45,787 nucleotides of DNA from Microvirga soli (GTDB lineage Bacteria > Pseudomonadota > Alphaproteobacteria > Rhizobiales > Beijerinckiaceae): the NCBI RefSeq assembly GCF_016734765.1, contig NZ_JAERQE010000035.1:1-45787 (forward strand), written 5' to 3'. The notes under the pieces were generated by a model. The model ran no database searches. It saw nothing but the letters and a program-made list of their open reading frames with translations, and was not told the DNA's origin. A program made the position numbers and the translations under genes. Shown here in pieces: positions 34,613 through 43,161 of this stretch (position 1 is its first letter; each line of letters opens with the position of its first letter).

Positions 34613-35378
34613 TTAAATCATGCCGAGACCGCCGTTGATATGGATGATCTCTCCGGACAAATAGGATGCGTGGTCCGATGCGGGGAAGACTACGGCTTCG
34701 GCCACATCCTCTAGAGTGCCCTCCCGACGGACAGGCGTTCGCTCAACGATCGCCTTGCGTCCCTCGGGTGTATTGAAGGTATCATGGAAGCGCGTGCCGA
34801 TGGGGCCGGGCGCCATGCCATTGACGCGGATCCCCAATGCGCCGACCTCCTTCGCCAGCGCCCCGACATAAACCGCGACGGCGCCCTTGGTGGCAGCATA
34901 ATGGGAGGCGCCGGGGCCGCCACCGTCGAACGCTGCAAGCGAGGTCACCGGCACGATGCTTCCGGATCTCCGTGGCTCCATGCTGCTCAGAGCCGACTGG
35001 CAGGCGAGGAACGTGCTCGTGAGATTGACGGCAATCGCCTCCTGCCAGAGGTCCAGGAAAGTCTCGACGCAGCGGCTGCGCTTGAGCAGACCGCCGGCAC
35101 TGGCAAAGAGGATATCGACTGGTCCGAACGCCTCCTCAGCCCTCCCGAGAGCATCGGCAACGGCGGCCGGATCCGTCATGTCGGCCTTGATGCCCATGAC
35201 TTGCCGCCCCGAGCCGTTGAGTTCGCGCTCCAGGATGTCGGCTTCCTCGGCACGGTCATGTAGGAGAAAGCCACTTTCGCCCCCTGTGAGGCGAACGCGC
35301 GGGTGGCAGCCGCGCCGATCCGGGATGACCCACCCTGATGAGAACGGTCTTTCCGGCCAACAGGGGCTCCGATCTCAT
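34613..35378 (-). pseudogene. SDR oxidoreductase (DEH reductase-like), two frameshifts
   Basis: ATG 35376-35378 starts MRSEPLLAGKTVLI; the glycine-rich loop GGSSRIGAAATRAFASQGAKVAFSY is in a second frame and DRAEEADILERELNGSGRQVMGIKADMTDP onward in a third. Each shift fits loss of one base (near 35335 and 35260). The remaining 194 residues are normal SDR with Ser (VTSLAAF), Tyr-x3-Lys (SHYAATKGA) and the end SGEIIHINGGLGMI. In Sphingomonas A1 (A1-R) and Agrobacterium (Atu3026, next to Atu3025) an SDR reduces the alginate product DEH to KDG with NADPH. Its place here suggests that role, now lost. It is opposite in strand to the rest of the locus. Confidence 0.8.
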
Positions 35379-35450
35379 GGCAACCTCCCTGCGGACGACC
35401 TAGACTTGAGGTCTTTCACCATTAACTGGGCCTTGCAAGGGCCCCGTCAA

Positions 35451-35480
35451 CTGATATCTTAGAGTAGACCGCTGATATCT
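35451..35480 (+). promoter_or_regulatory. Tandem CTGATATCT operator candidate before the GntR gene
   Basis: CTGATATCT occurs at 35451-35459 and 35472-35480, 21 bases apart, two helical turns, each with a palindromic GATATC core. The second copy ends 5 bases before the ATG, leaving no Shine-Dalgarno site. This fits autorepression by the GntR protein or control of the whole alginate locus. Confidence 0.5.
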
Positions 35481-35485
35481 CAATC

Positions 35486-36247
35486 ATGGTAACAATCCTG
35501 GAAAGACCACTCACGGACATCCTTCATCCCGGTCTCTTGGCCGGGGACGAACCGCTCGTCGCGCAGGTGCACAAGGCGCTGCGGGAACTCATCATCGAGA
35601 TGGTCCTGCTTCCCTGGCAGACCCTCTCGGAAAAGGACGTAGCCGCGCCCCTGAAGGTCAGCAAGACGCCCGTGCGCGAGGCGATAATCCGGCTTTCCGA
35701 GGAAGGCCTCGTCACGGTGGTTCCGAAAAGCCGAACCTATGTGGCGCCTATCAACCTTGATCGCTTTCTGGAAGGCTGCTTCGTTCGCCTGCAGCTCGAG
35801 AGCGGCGCTGCCAAGCGTGCCGCTACGGAACGGAGCTTAGACGACGTCTGCAACCTGAAAGCCTGCCTCGCCTGTCAAGAAGAGGCCGTTGCGTCCCAGG
35901 ATTACACGGCGTTCCGGCACCTCGACGAGGAGTTTCACTCTATCATTATCGAGTCCGCAAAATTGCCAGGGATCATTCAACTTATCGACACCGCGAAAGT
36001 CGAGATAGACCGAATCCGCAGCCTCAAGCAGCGCCTGAATATCCGCGCCACGGATCGGGTCCTGGCTCAGCATCGGTCCATCACGGCAGCTATCGCCAAC
36101 AAGGATCCGGCAGAAGCCGAAGCGGCCATGCGAGGCCATCTCGGCAGCATCGAGACGAAGGTTTGGGAACTCGGAGAAAACCCGGAGTTCTGGGCGCTCT
36201 TCGAGGCGATCAACCGGGAACGGCCACGGTACAGGCTCTCCGCATAA
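35486..36247 (+). CDS. GntR-family regulator, FCD subfamily
   Basis: A 253-residue regulator: winged HTH (about 25-90, VHKALRELIIEMVLLPWQTLSEKDVAAPLKVSKTPVREAIIRLSEEGLVTVV) and an FCD ligand domain (about 100-235) with the metal-type residues in FRHLDEEFHSIIIESA and VLAQHRSITAAIANKD...AMRGHL. FCD regulators commonly respond to sugar acids. As first gene before the transporter, 38 bases from the permease start, it probably controls alginate uptake and lyase genes, with DEH or KDG as possible effectors. It has an ATG directly after operator-like repeats and no clear ribosome-binding site. Confidence 0.92.
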   Translation: MVTILERPLTDILHPGLLAGDEPLVAQVHKALRELIIEMVLLPWQTLSEKDVAAPLKVSKTPVREAIIRLSEEGLVTVVPKSRTYVAPINLDRFLEGCFVRLQLESGAAKRAATERSLDDVCNLKACLACQEEAVASQDYTAFRHLDEEFHSIIIESAKLPGIIQLIDTAKVEIDRIRSLKQRLNIRATDRVLAQHRSITAAIANKDPAEAEAAMRGHLGSIETKVWELGENPEFWALFEAINRERPRYRLSA

Positions 36248-36285
36248 GCCAAGAATGTGAGCGGAGGCGAAGGGAGGAATGCAGG

Positions 36286-37326
36286 ATGGCAGACGCGGCA
36301 CTCGACAGGGAGAGCGGCGGCGGATCCGTGAGGATGATGGATGGCGTTATTGCGACGCCCGAGCTTGCCGTGCCGCCCGCAATTTCCTCGATCGACCGAG
36401 GATCCGACATCCGAAGAGCCTTCCGCACTCTGCTCAGCGACATGCGCCGGGACTGGCAGCTCTATGTGCTGCTCGCTCCCATGATCATCTGGTTCGTGGT
36501 CTTCCTCTACACGCCGATGTACGGGCTTCAAATCGCTTTCAAGCAGTACAGCCTCTTCCGTGGAATCGAGGGCAGCCCGTGGATCGGCTTCGACAATTTC
36601 GTCGCACTCTTCAGCAACGAGTACTTCCTGCGAGCGGTCAAGAACACGCTCCTCATCAGCTTCTACTCGCTCGTGTTCGCGTTTCCAGTTCCGATCATCC
36701 TTGCCCTGATGTTCAATGAGATTCAGCATCAAGGATTTCGCAGGATTGCCCAAACTATCACCTACATGCCGCATTTCATCTCGGCAGTGATCATCGCCGG
36801 TCTCGTGGTGAACTTCCTGTCGCCCACGACCGGGATCGTGAACATTCTCCTGGACCGTCTCGGCTTCGAGAAGATCTACTTCCTCACGATCCCGGAATAC
36901 TTCCGGCCGATCTTCATCGGCTCCAACATCTGGAAGGAAGCCGGATTCGACTCTATTGTCTATCTGGCGGCCATCGCCGGCATCAATCCGGCGCTTTATG
37001 AATCCGCCCGCATGGACGGCGCCTCGCGCTTGCAGATGATCCGCTACATCACGCTGCCGTCGCTCCTTCCGGTGATCATGATTATGCTGATCATCCGAGT
37101 CGGCCAGCTCATCGAGGTCAACTTTGAGTATATTATCCTGCTCTACCAGCCCGCGACCTTCGAGACGGCCGATGTGATCTCGACCTTCATCTACCGTGCA
37201 GGCCTCCAGAACAATCAATACGCGCTCGGCACGGCGGCAGACCTCTTCAACGCGGTTGTGGCACTCGTGCTGGTGGTGAGCGCCAACTGGCTGAGCCGGC
37301 GCTATAGCCAGCATTCGGTATGGTGA
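36286..37326 (+). CDS. Oligoalginate ABC transporter permease, AlgM1/LplB-like
   Basis: I start at ATG 36286 (MADAALDRESGGGSV), 9 bases after GGGAGGA; the frame opens at 36163 inside the GntR gene, which is not a credible start. The 346-residue protein has six membrane spans, beginning LYVLLAPMIIWFVVFLYTPMYGLQIAFKQY, and the EAA loop ALYESARMDGASRLQMIRYITLPSLLPVI that contacts the ATPase. This is the LplB/AlgM1 type. The long hydrophilic N-terminus (about 55 residues) exceeds the usual length. It ends 9 bases before the second permease. Confidence 0.92.
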   Translation: MADAALDRESGGGSVRMMDGVIATPELAVPPAISSIDRGSDIRRAFRTLLSDMRRDWQLYVLLAPMIIWFVVFLYTPMYGLQIAFKQYSLFRGIEGSPWIGFDNFVALFSNEYFLRAVKNTLLISFYSLVFAFPVPIILALMFNEIQHQGFRRIAQTITYMPHFISAVIIAGLVVNFLSPTTGIVNILLDRLGFEKIYFLTIPEYFRPIFIGSNIWKEAGFDSIVYLAAIAGINPALYESARMDGASRLQMIRYITLPSLLPVIMIMLIIRVGQLIEVNFEYIILLYQPATFETADVISTFIYRAGLQNNQYALGTAADLFNAVVALVLVVSANWLSRRYSQHSVW

Positions 37327-37335
37327 GGTCCTTGT

Positions 37336-38250
37336 ATGGCTACTCGCGCGCCCACACCCGATACCTCACACGAACCCTTCAACCTCTACACTCGGGGAGA
37401 CAGGGTCTTCGGCGTTGCCAATACGGTTCTCCTCCTGCTCTTCGTGCTGAGCACACTCTATCCATTCGTCTACATCCTGTCGGCATCGCTGAGTTCGGGC
37501 TTTGCGGTCACGTCAGGCCAGGTGACGCTTTGGCCGGTGGAGATCACGCTCGCCGCCTACGAATACGTCCTCGCGGATCAGAAGTTCTGGATTGCCTACG
37601 GCAACACGCTCTTTTATGCCTTTTTCGGAACGATCACGAGTCTCCTCATTATGGTGCCCGGCGCGTTCGCGCTGTCGCGGGCGAGGCTCAGAGGGCGTCG
37701 CATCATCGGCTTCATGGTGGCCTTCACTATGTGGTTCCATGCGGGGCTTATCCCGTTCTTCCTCAACATCCGCGATCTCGGACTGCTCGACGCCCGTATA
37801 GGGATCGTGCTGGCATTCGCCTGCAATGCCTTCAGTGTGATCCTTCTGCGCAACTACTTCGAGTCCGTGCCGGCCTCGTTCGAAGAGGCTGCCCGGATCG
37901 ACGGCGCGAGCGACTTCCAACTCCTGTGGAAGATCTTCATCCCGCTTGCCAAGCCGGCGATCATGACGGTCGGGCTCCTGTGCCTCGTTTCCCGCTGGAA
38001 CGGCTATTTCTGGGCCATGGTGCTTCTGCGCAGCGAGGAGAAGGTTCCTCTTCAGGTCTACCTAAAGAGGACGATCGTGGACATGCGCAGCGACGACAGC
38101 TTCGCCAGCGGGCTCATGTCCACGGAATATTCGTTCGAAACGATCACAGCGGCCATCATGGTCGTGTCGATCCTGCCCATCGTGATCGTTTTTCCGTACG
38201 TCCAGAAATACTTCAATAAAGGAATTACACTCGGCGGAGTCAAAGAATGA
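37336..38250 (+). CDS. Oligoalginate ABC transporter permease, AlgM2/YtcP-like
   Basis: A 304-residue permease of the MalG/YtcP type with six spans (TVLLLLFVLSTLYPFVYILSASLSSG at the start) and the EAA loop SFEEAARIDGASDFQLLWKIFIPLAKPAIMTV. The end YVQKYFNKGITLGGVKE is the usual motif of this group. It pairs with the AlgM1-like protein to form the channel. Its length is close to AlgM2 of Sphingomonas A1 (about 293 residues, from memory). No ATPase gene is in the window, so a shared AlgS or MsmK-like protein from elsewhere is needed. Confidence 0.92.
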   Translation: MATRAPTPDTSHEPFNLYTRGDRVFGVANTVLLLLFVLSTLYPFVYILSASLSSGFAVTSGQVTLWPVEITLAAYEYVLADQKFWIAYGNTLFYAFFGTITSLLIMVPGAFALSRARLRGRRIIGFMVAFTMWFHAGLIPFFLNIRDLGLLDARIGIVLAFACNAFSVILLRNYFESVPASFEEAARIDGASDFQLLWKIFIPLAKPAIMTVGLLCLVSRWNGYFWAMVLLRSEEKVPLQVYLKRTIVDMRSDDSFASGLMSTEYSFETITAAIMVVSILPIVIVFPYVQKYFNKGITLGGVKE

Positions 38251-38305
38251 CGAGGGAACGCCGGGCCGGGTCGACGCGCCCCAAAGGAAACGCTTTCGGA
38301 GGAAC

Positions 38306-39856
38306 ATGATGAAAAGGATGATGACGGCCGCGCTCATGTCGGCCATGCTGGCAGGAATGCCCGTTGCGGCTCAGAACATCAAGACCACCAAGATCGTCGA
38401 TAAGCCGCTTGAACTGACAGTCCACATGCACTTTCGCGACAAGTACGTGTGGAACGACGAGTGGCCCGTGGCCAAGGAACTGACCCGCCTCACGGGGATC
38501 AAGTTGAAAAACGTGGCTTCGAAAGCTACCACCCTCAGCCGGGAGGCATTCAATCTCCTGATGGCGTCGGGCAACCTTCCGGACATCGTCGCGGGCAACG
38601 AGCTCCGGCACGATTTTGTGCGCTACGGGATGGAGGGAGCTTTCCAATCCCTCAACGAGCTCATCGACCAGCATGCCCCTAACCTGAAGCGCTTCCTCGC
38701 TCAGAACGAGCAGGTGCGCAAGGCTATCACGGCGCCGGATGGCAACATCTACTGGATCCCCTATGTGCCTGACGGCAAATATGCCCGCGGCTGGTTCATC
38801 CGCTACGACTGGCTGGAGAAGCTCGGGCTTCAGCCGCCGCAAACCGTGGATGAGCTCTACACGGTGCTCAAGGCCTTCCGCGAAAAAGACCCGAATGGCA
38901 ATGGACAGAAGGACGAGGTGCCGATCTTCATCCGCGAGCCCGACACCGAGCTGCAGCGTCTCGTGGTTCTCTGGGATGGACGATCCAGTGGGTCGGACGC
39001 TCAGCACGACTTCTACATCGACGACGGCAAGGTCAAGCACCCCTATACCGGTGACAACTACAAGACTGGCATCCGCAACATCGCCAAATGGTATGCGGAA
39101 GGCCTCATCGACAAGGAGGTCTATACCCGCCGCGCCCGCGCCCGTGAAGCTCTCCTCGGTGCCAACCAAGGCGGCATGACCTACGATTGGTTCGCCTCGA
39201 CCGCCAGCTACAACACCAGCCTCAAGGACAAAGTGCCAAGCCTGAAGTTCCTGGCGATCGCACCGCCGGCTAGCGCCTCCGGTAAGCGCATCAACGAGAA
39301 CCGCCGCGCCCGTCTGCGGCCAGACGGCTGGGCGATCACGGTCGCCAACAAGCACCCTGTCGAAACCATCAAGCTCTTCGACTTCTACTTCACGCCGCAG
39401 GGGCGCCTTCTTTCGAACTTCGGCGTCGAGGGACAGCACTACGACATGGTCGATGGCAAGCCGCGCTACAAGCCGGAGATCCTGAAAGCCAAGGCGCCGG
39501 TGAATGCGCAGATGTGGGACATCGGCGCGCAGATTCCGATCGGATTTTGGCAGGACTACGAGTATGAGCGCCAATGGACCAACGAGGACGCGCTGAAGGG
39601 CATCGAGCTCTATGACAAGGGCAACTACCTGATCGACGAATTCCTCGGCGTGAGCATGACAACGGACGAGCGTCAGGTCTTCGACCGTCACATGCCCAAT
39701 ATCCAAACATTCATGATCGAGCAAATGCAGGCCTGGATTCTGGGCTCGCGGGATGTGGACAAGGACTGGGAGACCTACAACGCCCAACTAAAGAAGCTCG
39801 GCTTGGATCAGGTTCTCGCCGTGATGCAGAAAGCCTACGACCGTCAATATCGCTGA
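38306..39856 (+). CDS. Alginate-oligosaccharide-binding protein, AlgQ-like
   Basis: A 516-residue exported protein (signal MMKRMMTAALMSAMLAGMPVAAQ; ATG 38306 follows GGAGGAAC). Length and layout match AlgQ1/AlgQ2 of Sphingomonas A1. An EF-hand-like loop, EKDPNGNGQKDE, puts Asp195, Asn197, Asn199, Gln201, Asp203 and Glu204 at the spacing of the AlgQ2 calcium site. No lipobox is seen, so it is a free periplasmic protein. It delivers oligoalginate to the two permeases just upstream. A 10-bp hairpin follows the gene, as often seen where the binding protein is made in excess. Confidence 0.92.
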   Translation: MMKRMMTAALMSAMLAGMPVAAQNIKTTKIVDKPLELTVHMHFRDKYVWNDEWPVAKELTRLTGIKLKNVASKATTLSREAFNLLMASGNLPDIVAGNELRHDFVRYGMEGAFQSLNELIDQHAPNLKRFLAQNEQVRKAITAPDGNIYWIPYVPDGKYARGWFIRYDWLEKLGLQPPQTVDELYTVLKAFREKDPNGNGQKDEVPIFIREPDTELQRLVVLWDGRSSGSDAQHDFYIDDGKVKHPYTGDNYKTGIRNIAKWYAEGLIDKEVYTRRARAREALLGANQGGMTYDWFASTASYNTSLKDKVPSLKFLAIAPPASASGKRINENRRARLRPDGWAITVANKHPVETIKLFDFYFTPQGRLLSNFGVEGQHYDMVDGKPRYKPEILKAKAPVNAQMWDIGAQIPIGFWQDYEYERQWTNEDALKGIELYDKGNYLIDEFLGVSMTTDERQVFDRHMPNIQTFMIEQMQAWILGSRDVDKDWETYNAQLKKLGLDQVLAVMQKAYDRQYR

Positions 39857-39862
39857 ACGCCT

Positions 39863-39886
39863 GCCGCCAGCCTCTGGGCTGGCGGC
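39863..39886 (+). promoter_or_regulatory. Intercistronic hairpin after the binding-protein gene
   Basis: GCCGCCAGCC-TCTG-GGCTGGCGGC, a perfect 10-bp stem with a tetraloop and no T-run, 6 bases after the stop codon and 23 before the PL15 start. Likely an mRNA 3'-end stabiliser or partial terminator that raises binding-protein output over the lyase. Confidence 0.7.
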
Positions 39887-39909
39887 CCCTCACCATCGGA
39901 TCCGCCATC

Positions 39910-42243
39910 ATGTCGACCAGCGTCTATTCCCATTCAGCCGCCAAGCAGCGCATCCTCGACCAGCCAAAGGCCAGCGCGCTGACGGTAAAATACAGGCCGG
40001 ACGCCGAGACGATCTATGAGAACCCGCCGCGGTTCGTGTGGCTTCCCACCTTGGACGAAGGATCCCGGTACGTTCTGAAAGTGACGGAGGGCGGCCGTGC
40101 GGACGGCAAGCCCCTCTTCATCTACGACGACCTACACAGAAATTTCTTCACGCCGGATCACGCCTATGCTCCGGGCGAGTATTCGTGGGCCTACGCCATC
40201 TGGGATCCCGATCAGGGCGCTCCCGCAAGCGCTTGGAGCGAGGGCCGCTGTTTCACCGTGCCGGTTGATCTGACGGCTGTTCCACTTCCATCCCGGATGG
40301 ACCGGGCAAAAGCCGCCAGCCCGGCGCATCCCCGGCTCTGGCTCAGCTCCGACAAGGTCTCGGCTTTCGCCGCGGCCTTGAAGGAAAACCCGGATCATTC
40401 CGGATTTCAGAATTTCTATGCCCGTTCGGTCAAGCCGTGGATCGACCGCCCGATCATGGCGGAACCTGCGCCCTACCCCAACAACAAGCGGGTCGCATCT
40501 CTGTGGCGGCAGATGTACATCGACTGCCAGGAAGTTATCTACGCCATCCGGCACCTCGCCATCGCGGGCCGGCTACTGGAGGACGATCACCTTCTGGAGC
40601 GTGCGAAGTCATGGCTTCTGACGGTTGCCGACTGGGACGTGCTCGGACCGACCTCCCGCGCCTACAACGACGAGGCCGCGTTCCGCGTGGCGAGCGCCCT
40701 CGCATGGGGGTATGACTGGCTTTACGACCGTCTCGATGCCCGCGAGCGAGAACTCGTCCGCGCAGCACTCCTAGTAAGGACCCGTGAAATTGCTGATCAC
40801 GTCATCGGCCATGCCCGCATCCACATCTTCCCTTATGACAGTCATGCCGTGCGGGCGCTGTCGGCTGTCCTGACACCCTGCTGCATTGCTCTGCTCAACG
40901 ACGAGGAGGAGGTCCAGGACTGGCTCGACTACACAGTCGAGTATCTGTCTAGCATCTACTCCCCGTGGGGCGCCGAGGACGGCGGCTGGGCGGAAGGCCC
41001 GCATTATTGGACGACCGGGATGGCCTATCTGCTCGAAGCGGCCGGCCTCATCCGCAATTACTACGGCGTTGACATTCTCCAGCGAGCCTTTTTCCAGGCA
41101 ACCGGCAACTTCCCTCTCTACACCAAAGCGCCGGGCGTGCGCCGCACCTGCTTCGGCGATGATTCCACCATGGGCGATCCGCCGAGCCTGAAGACCGGCT
41201 ACAACATGCGCCACTTCGCCGGAGCGACAGGCAACGGCCATTATCAGTGGTATTTCGAGCAGGTGAAGCGCGACGATCCAGGTACCGAGGATCTGTTCTA
41301 TAATTACGGCTGGTGGGACTTCGCCTTCGAGGATCTGCAATACGCCCATGATCTCACCGCGGTCGATGCCAAGCAGCCGACGGATCTCCCGCTGCTGCAA
41401 GTCTTTCACGACATCGGCTGGGTTGCCCTCCAGAAGGACATGAGCGATCCGGCACGCCACCTTCAGTTCGTCTTCAAGAGCAGTCCGTACGGCTCCCTGA
41501 GCCACAGCCACGGTGATCAGAACGCGTTCCTGCTGCGCGCTTTCGGCGAGGATCTGGCTATTCAGGGCGGCTATTACGTAGCGTTCAATTCCTCCATGCA
41601 TCGTTTGTGGCGCCGCCAGACGCGCTCGAAGAACGCCATCCTGATCGGCGGCAAGGGTCAATACGCTGAGCGCGACAAAGCACTGGGCAAAGCAGCCTCA
41701 GGCAGGATTCTCGCAGTCAAGCAGGATGATACCAGCATCTTCATGAGCGGGGACGCCACCTTCGCCTACCGGTCCGTCAATCCCGCGGTGAGGTTGGTGC
41801 AACGGGACGTGCATTTTGTGCGCGAGCGCTACTTCGTGATCGTTGATCGGGTCTCGCTCGACGAGCCGGAGCCGATCTCGTTCCTGTTCCACACCGAGAA
41901 CGAGATGGAGATCGGCGGCCAGACCTTCCGGGTGACCGGCAAGCAGGCAGGCCTGTACGGCCACTTCGTCTTCAGCAGTGCTGGAAAGCCAGTTCTCCGG
42001 CAGCACCAGGGGTTTCCGGACGTCGATCCGGCGGAGATCGAAGGCCTCCCACTGCAATGTCATCTTGCCGCCGAGGTGCCCCCTGCCCGGCAGCACAACC
42101 TAGTGACGTTGCTCGTGCCTTATGCTCTCAACGAACCGGCCCGCGTCTTGCACTTCATCGATGATCAGGGTTTCAGCACAGATATCTACTTCGTGGACGA
42201 GAACGATCGGGAGTTCTCCGTGGCGCTGCCAAAGGACTTTTGA
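39910..42243 (+). CDS. Cytoplasmic exotype oligoalginate lyase, PL15 (Atu3025/A1-IV type)
   Basis: A 777-residue heparinase II/III-fold protein without signal peptide. Length equals Atu3025 and A1-IV (about 776). The proposed catalytic pair His312 (FPYDSHAVRALS) and Tyr366 (GWAEGPHYWTTG) is one residue offset from His311/Tyr365 of Atu3025, as I recall it. An N-terminal beta domain (to about 120), (alpha/alpha) barrel (about 135-420) and C-terminal beta-sheet domain (SLSHSHGDQNAFLLRAFGEDLAIQGGYY onward) fit the fold. It releases unsaturated monouronate from imported oligomers, which opens to DEH. It forms an operon with the transporter. Confidence 0.92.
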   Translation: MSTSVYSHSAAKQRILDQPKASALTVKYRPDAETIYENPPRFVWLPTLDEGSRYVLKVTEGGRADGKPLFIYDDLHRNFFTPDHAYAPGEYSWAYAIWDPDQGAPASAWSEGRCFTVPVDLTAVPLPSRMDRAKAASPAHPRLWLSSDKVSAFAAALKENPDHSGFQNFYARSVKPWIDRPIMAEPAPYPNNKRVASLWRQMYIDCQEVIYAIRHLAIAGRLLEDDHLLERAKSWLLTVADWDVLGPTSRAYNDEAAFRVASALAWGYDWLYDRLDARERELVRAALLVRTREIADHVIGHARIHIFPYDSHAVRALSAVLTPCCIALLNDEEEVQDWLDYTVEYLSSIYSPWGAEDGGWAEGPHYWTTGMAYLLEAAGLIRNYYGVDILQRAFFQATGNFPLYTKAPGVRRTCFGDDSTMGDPPSLKTGYNMRHFAGATGNGHYQWYFEQVKRDDPGTEDLFYNYGWWDFAFEDLQYAHDLTAVDAKQPTDLPLLQVFHDIGWVALQKDMSDPARHLQFVFKSSPYGSLSHSHGDQNAFLLRAFGEDLAIQGGYYVAFNSSMHRLWRRQTRSKNAILIGGKGQYAERDKALGKAASGRILAVKQDDTSIFMSGDATFAYRSVNPAVRLVQRDVHFVRERYFVIVDRVSLDEPEPISFLFHTENEMEIGGQTFRVTGKQAGLYGHFVFSSAGKPVLRQHQGFPDVDPAEIEGLPLQCHLAAEVPPARQHNLVTLLVPYALNEPARVLHFIDDQGFSTDIYFVDENDREFSVALPKDF

Positions 42244-42474
42244 ACAAGCGGAGAAGACTCCGGATGTCTGCAACGAATCAGGTGGCGTCGTTGCCCTGCC
42301 TTTCAGGAAAGTCCGGTGTTCTTTTGTTGAGCGGACGTTTCTTGTGCCTCAGTCCGGTGCCACCCGCGCCCTTTCCTGGTTCACAGATATCAATTTCACC
42401 TGATACTGTCTCCGCAACAGACCCTGATCTCCGGAGTAGATCCTGAGAGGGTGGCAACGACCGAAGGCTCGACG

Positions 42475-42927
42475 ATGGCAAAAATCGATGTGATGACTGC
42501 GGCCCGATGTGAGGGGTCCGACTATCCGGCGCCGTACGATCTGCCCTGCCGCGATCGGGTTCGGCGGGCCTTGGGTGATGCTGCCGGGCTGACCCAGTTC
42601 GGGGTCAACCTGCTGCACTTGCCGCCAAGCGCATGGTCGTCGCAGCGACACTGGCATTCGGCCGAGGACGAGTTCGTGTGGGTCCTGGAAGGCGAGGTCG
42701 TTCTCATCACAGAAGGTGGTGAGGAGATCCTGCGCGCCGGGGATTGCGCCGGCTTCAAGGCTGGGGATCCGAACGGTCACCACCTGCAAAACCTCTCCGA
42801 TCAGCCTGCCCTGATCCTGGAGGTAGGGTCACGCCGCCCCGATGAGGATGTCGCCGAGTATCCGGACGTTGATCTGCGCTACAGCACGGCGGCCGGGGAC
42901 ATCCACAAGGATGGGACGCCCTACTGA
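42475..42927 (+). CDS. Single-domain cupin protein
   Basis: ATG 42475 (MAKIDVMTAARCEGSDYPAPYDLPCRDRVRRAL) gives 150 residues. The cupin motifs are HWHSAEDEFVWVLEGEVVLITEGGEEILRAGD (His-x-His-x5-Glu type) and PNGHHLQNLSDQPALILEVGSR. It probably binds a metal and a small acid or sugar. KdgF, a cupin that opens unsaturated uronates, would fit the locus, but this protein is longer and I see no specific likeness, so I do not claim it. A 231-base gap separates it from the lyase gene. Confidence 0.8.
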   Translation: MAKIDVMTAARCEGSDYPAPYDLPCRDRVRRALGDAAGLTQFGVNLLHLPPSAWSSQRHWHSAEDEFVWVLEGEVVLITEGGEEILRAGDCAGFKAGDPNGHHLQNLSDQPALILEVGSRRPDEDVAEYPDVDLRYSTAAGDIHKDGTPY

Positions 42928-43161
42928 CCTTCCTATCAGCACCGCAATGTCTCTTGCCGCGTCGTTAGCGGACCTTCGTTCCACTTCTGCCTCATGCCAA
43001 TAGGCGACCTTGGCGCCACCCCAATGTTGCGGCAAGGGCGAGTATGATCTTGATATCTCAGGGCCGGCACCAGCCCTGCTGATCAACTCGGTGTGGCGTG
43101 CCAGCGCTTTGAGCGATTCCTCAAACGCTACTCCCAGCGTGAAGGCTGCTGCCCTCCGGGC
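42928..43161. other. Intergenic between convergent cupin and LuxR genes
   Basis: No gene, repeat or clear bidirectional terminator is visible in this stretch. Confidence 0.4.

Noticed and set aside
36163..36285. Upstream extension of the AlgM1-like permease inside the GntR gene
   Set aside because: It overlaps real coding sequence in another frame; ATG 36286 has a strong ribosome-binding site.
36067..37314. 415-residue antisense ORF opposite the permease gene
   Set aside because: Shadow frame: His/Glu/Asp-rich text produced by the complement of a hydrophobic membrane gene.
38240..39787. 515-residue antisense ORF opposite the binding-protein gene
   Set aside because: It is a mirror of GC-rich codon bias in the AlgQ-like gene; the composition (runs of VLV, EVE, RR) is that of a shadow.
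42475..42927. Cupin as KdgF of the alginate pathway
   Set aside because: Attractive by position, but it is longer than KdgF and the sequence around the metal site gives no specific support.
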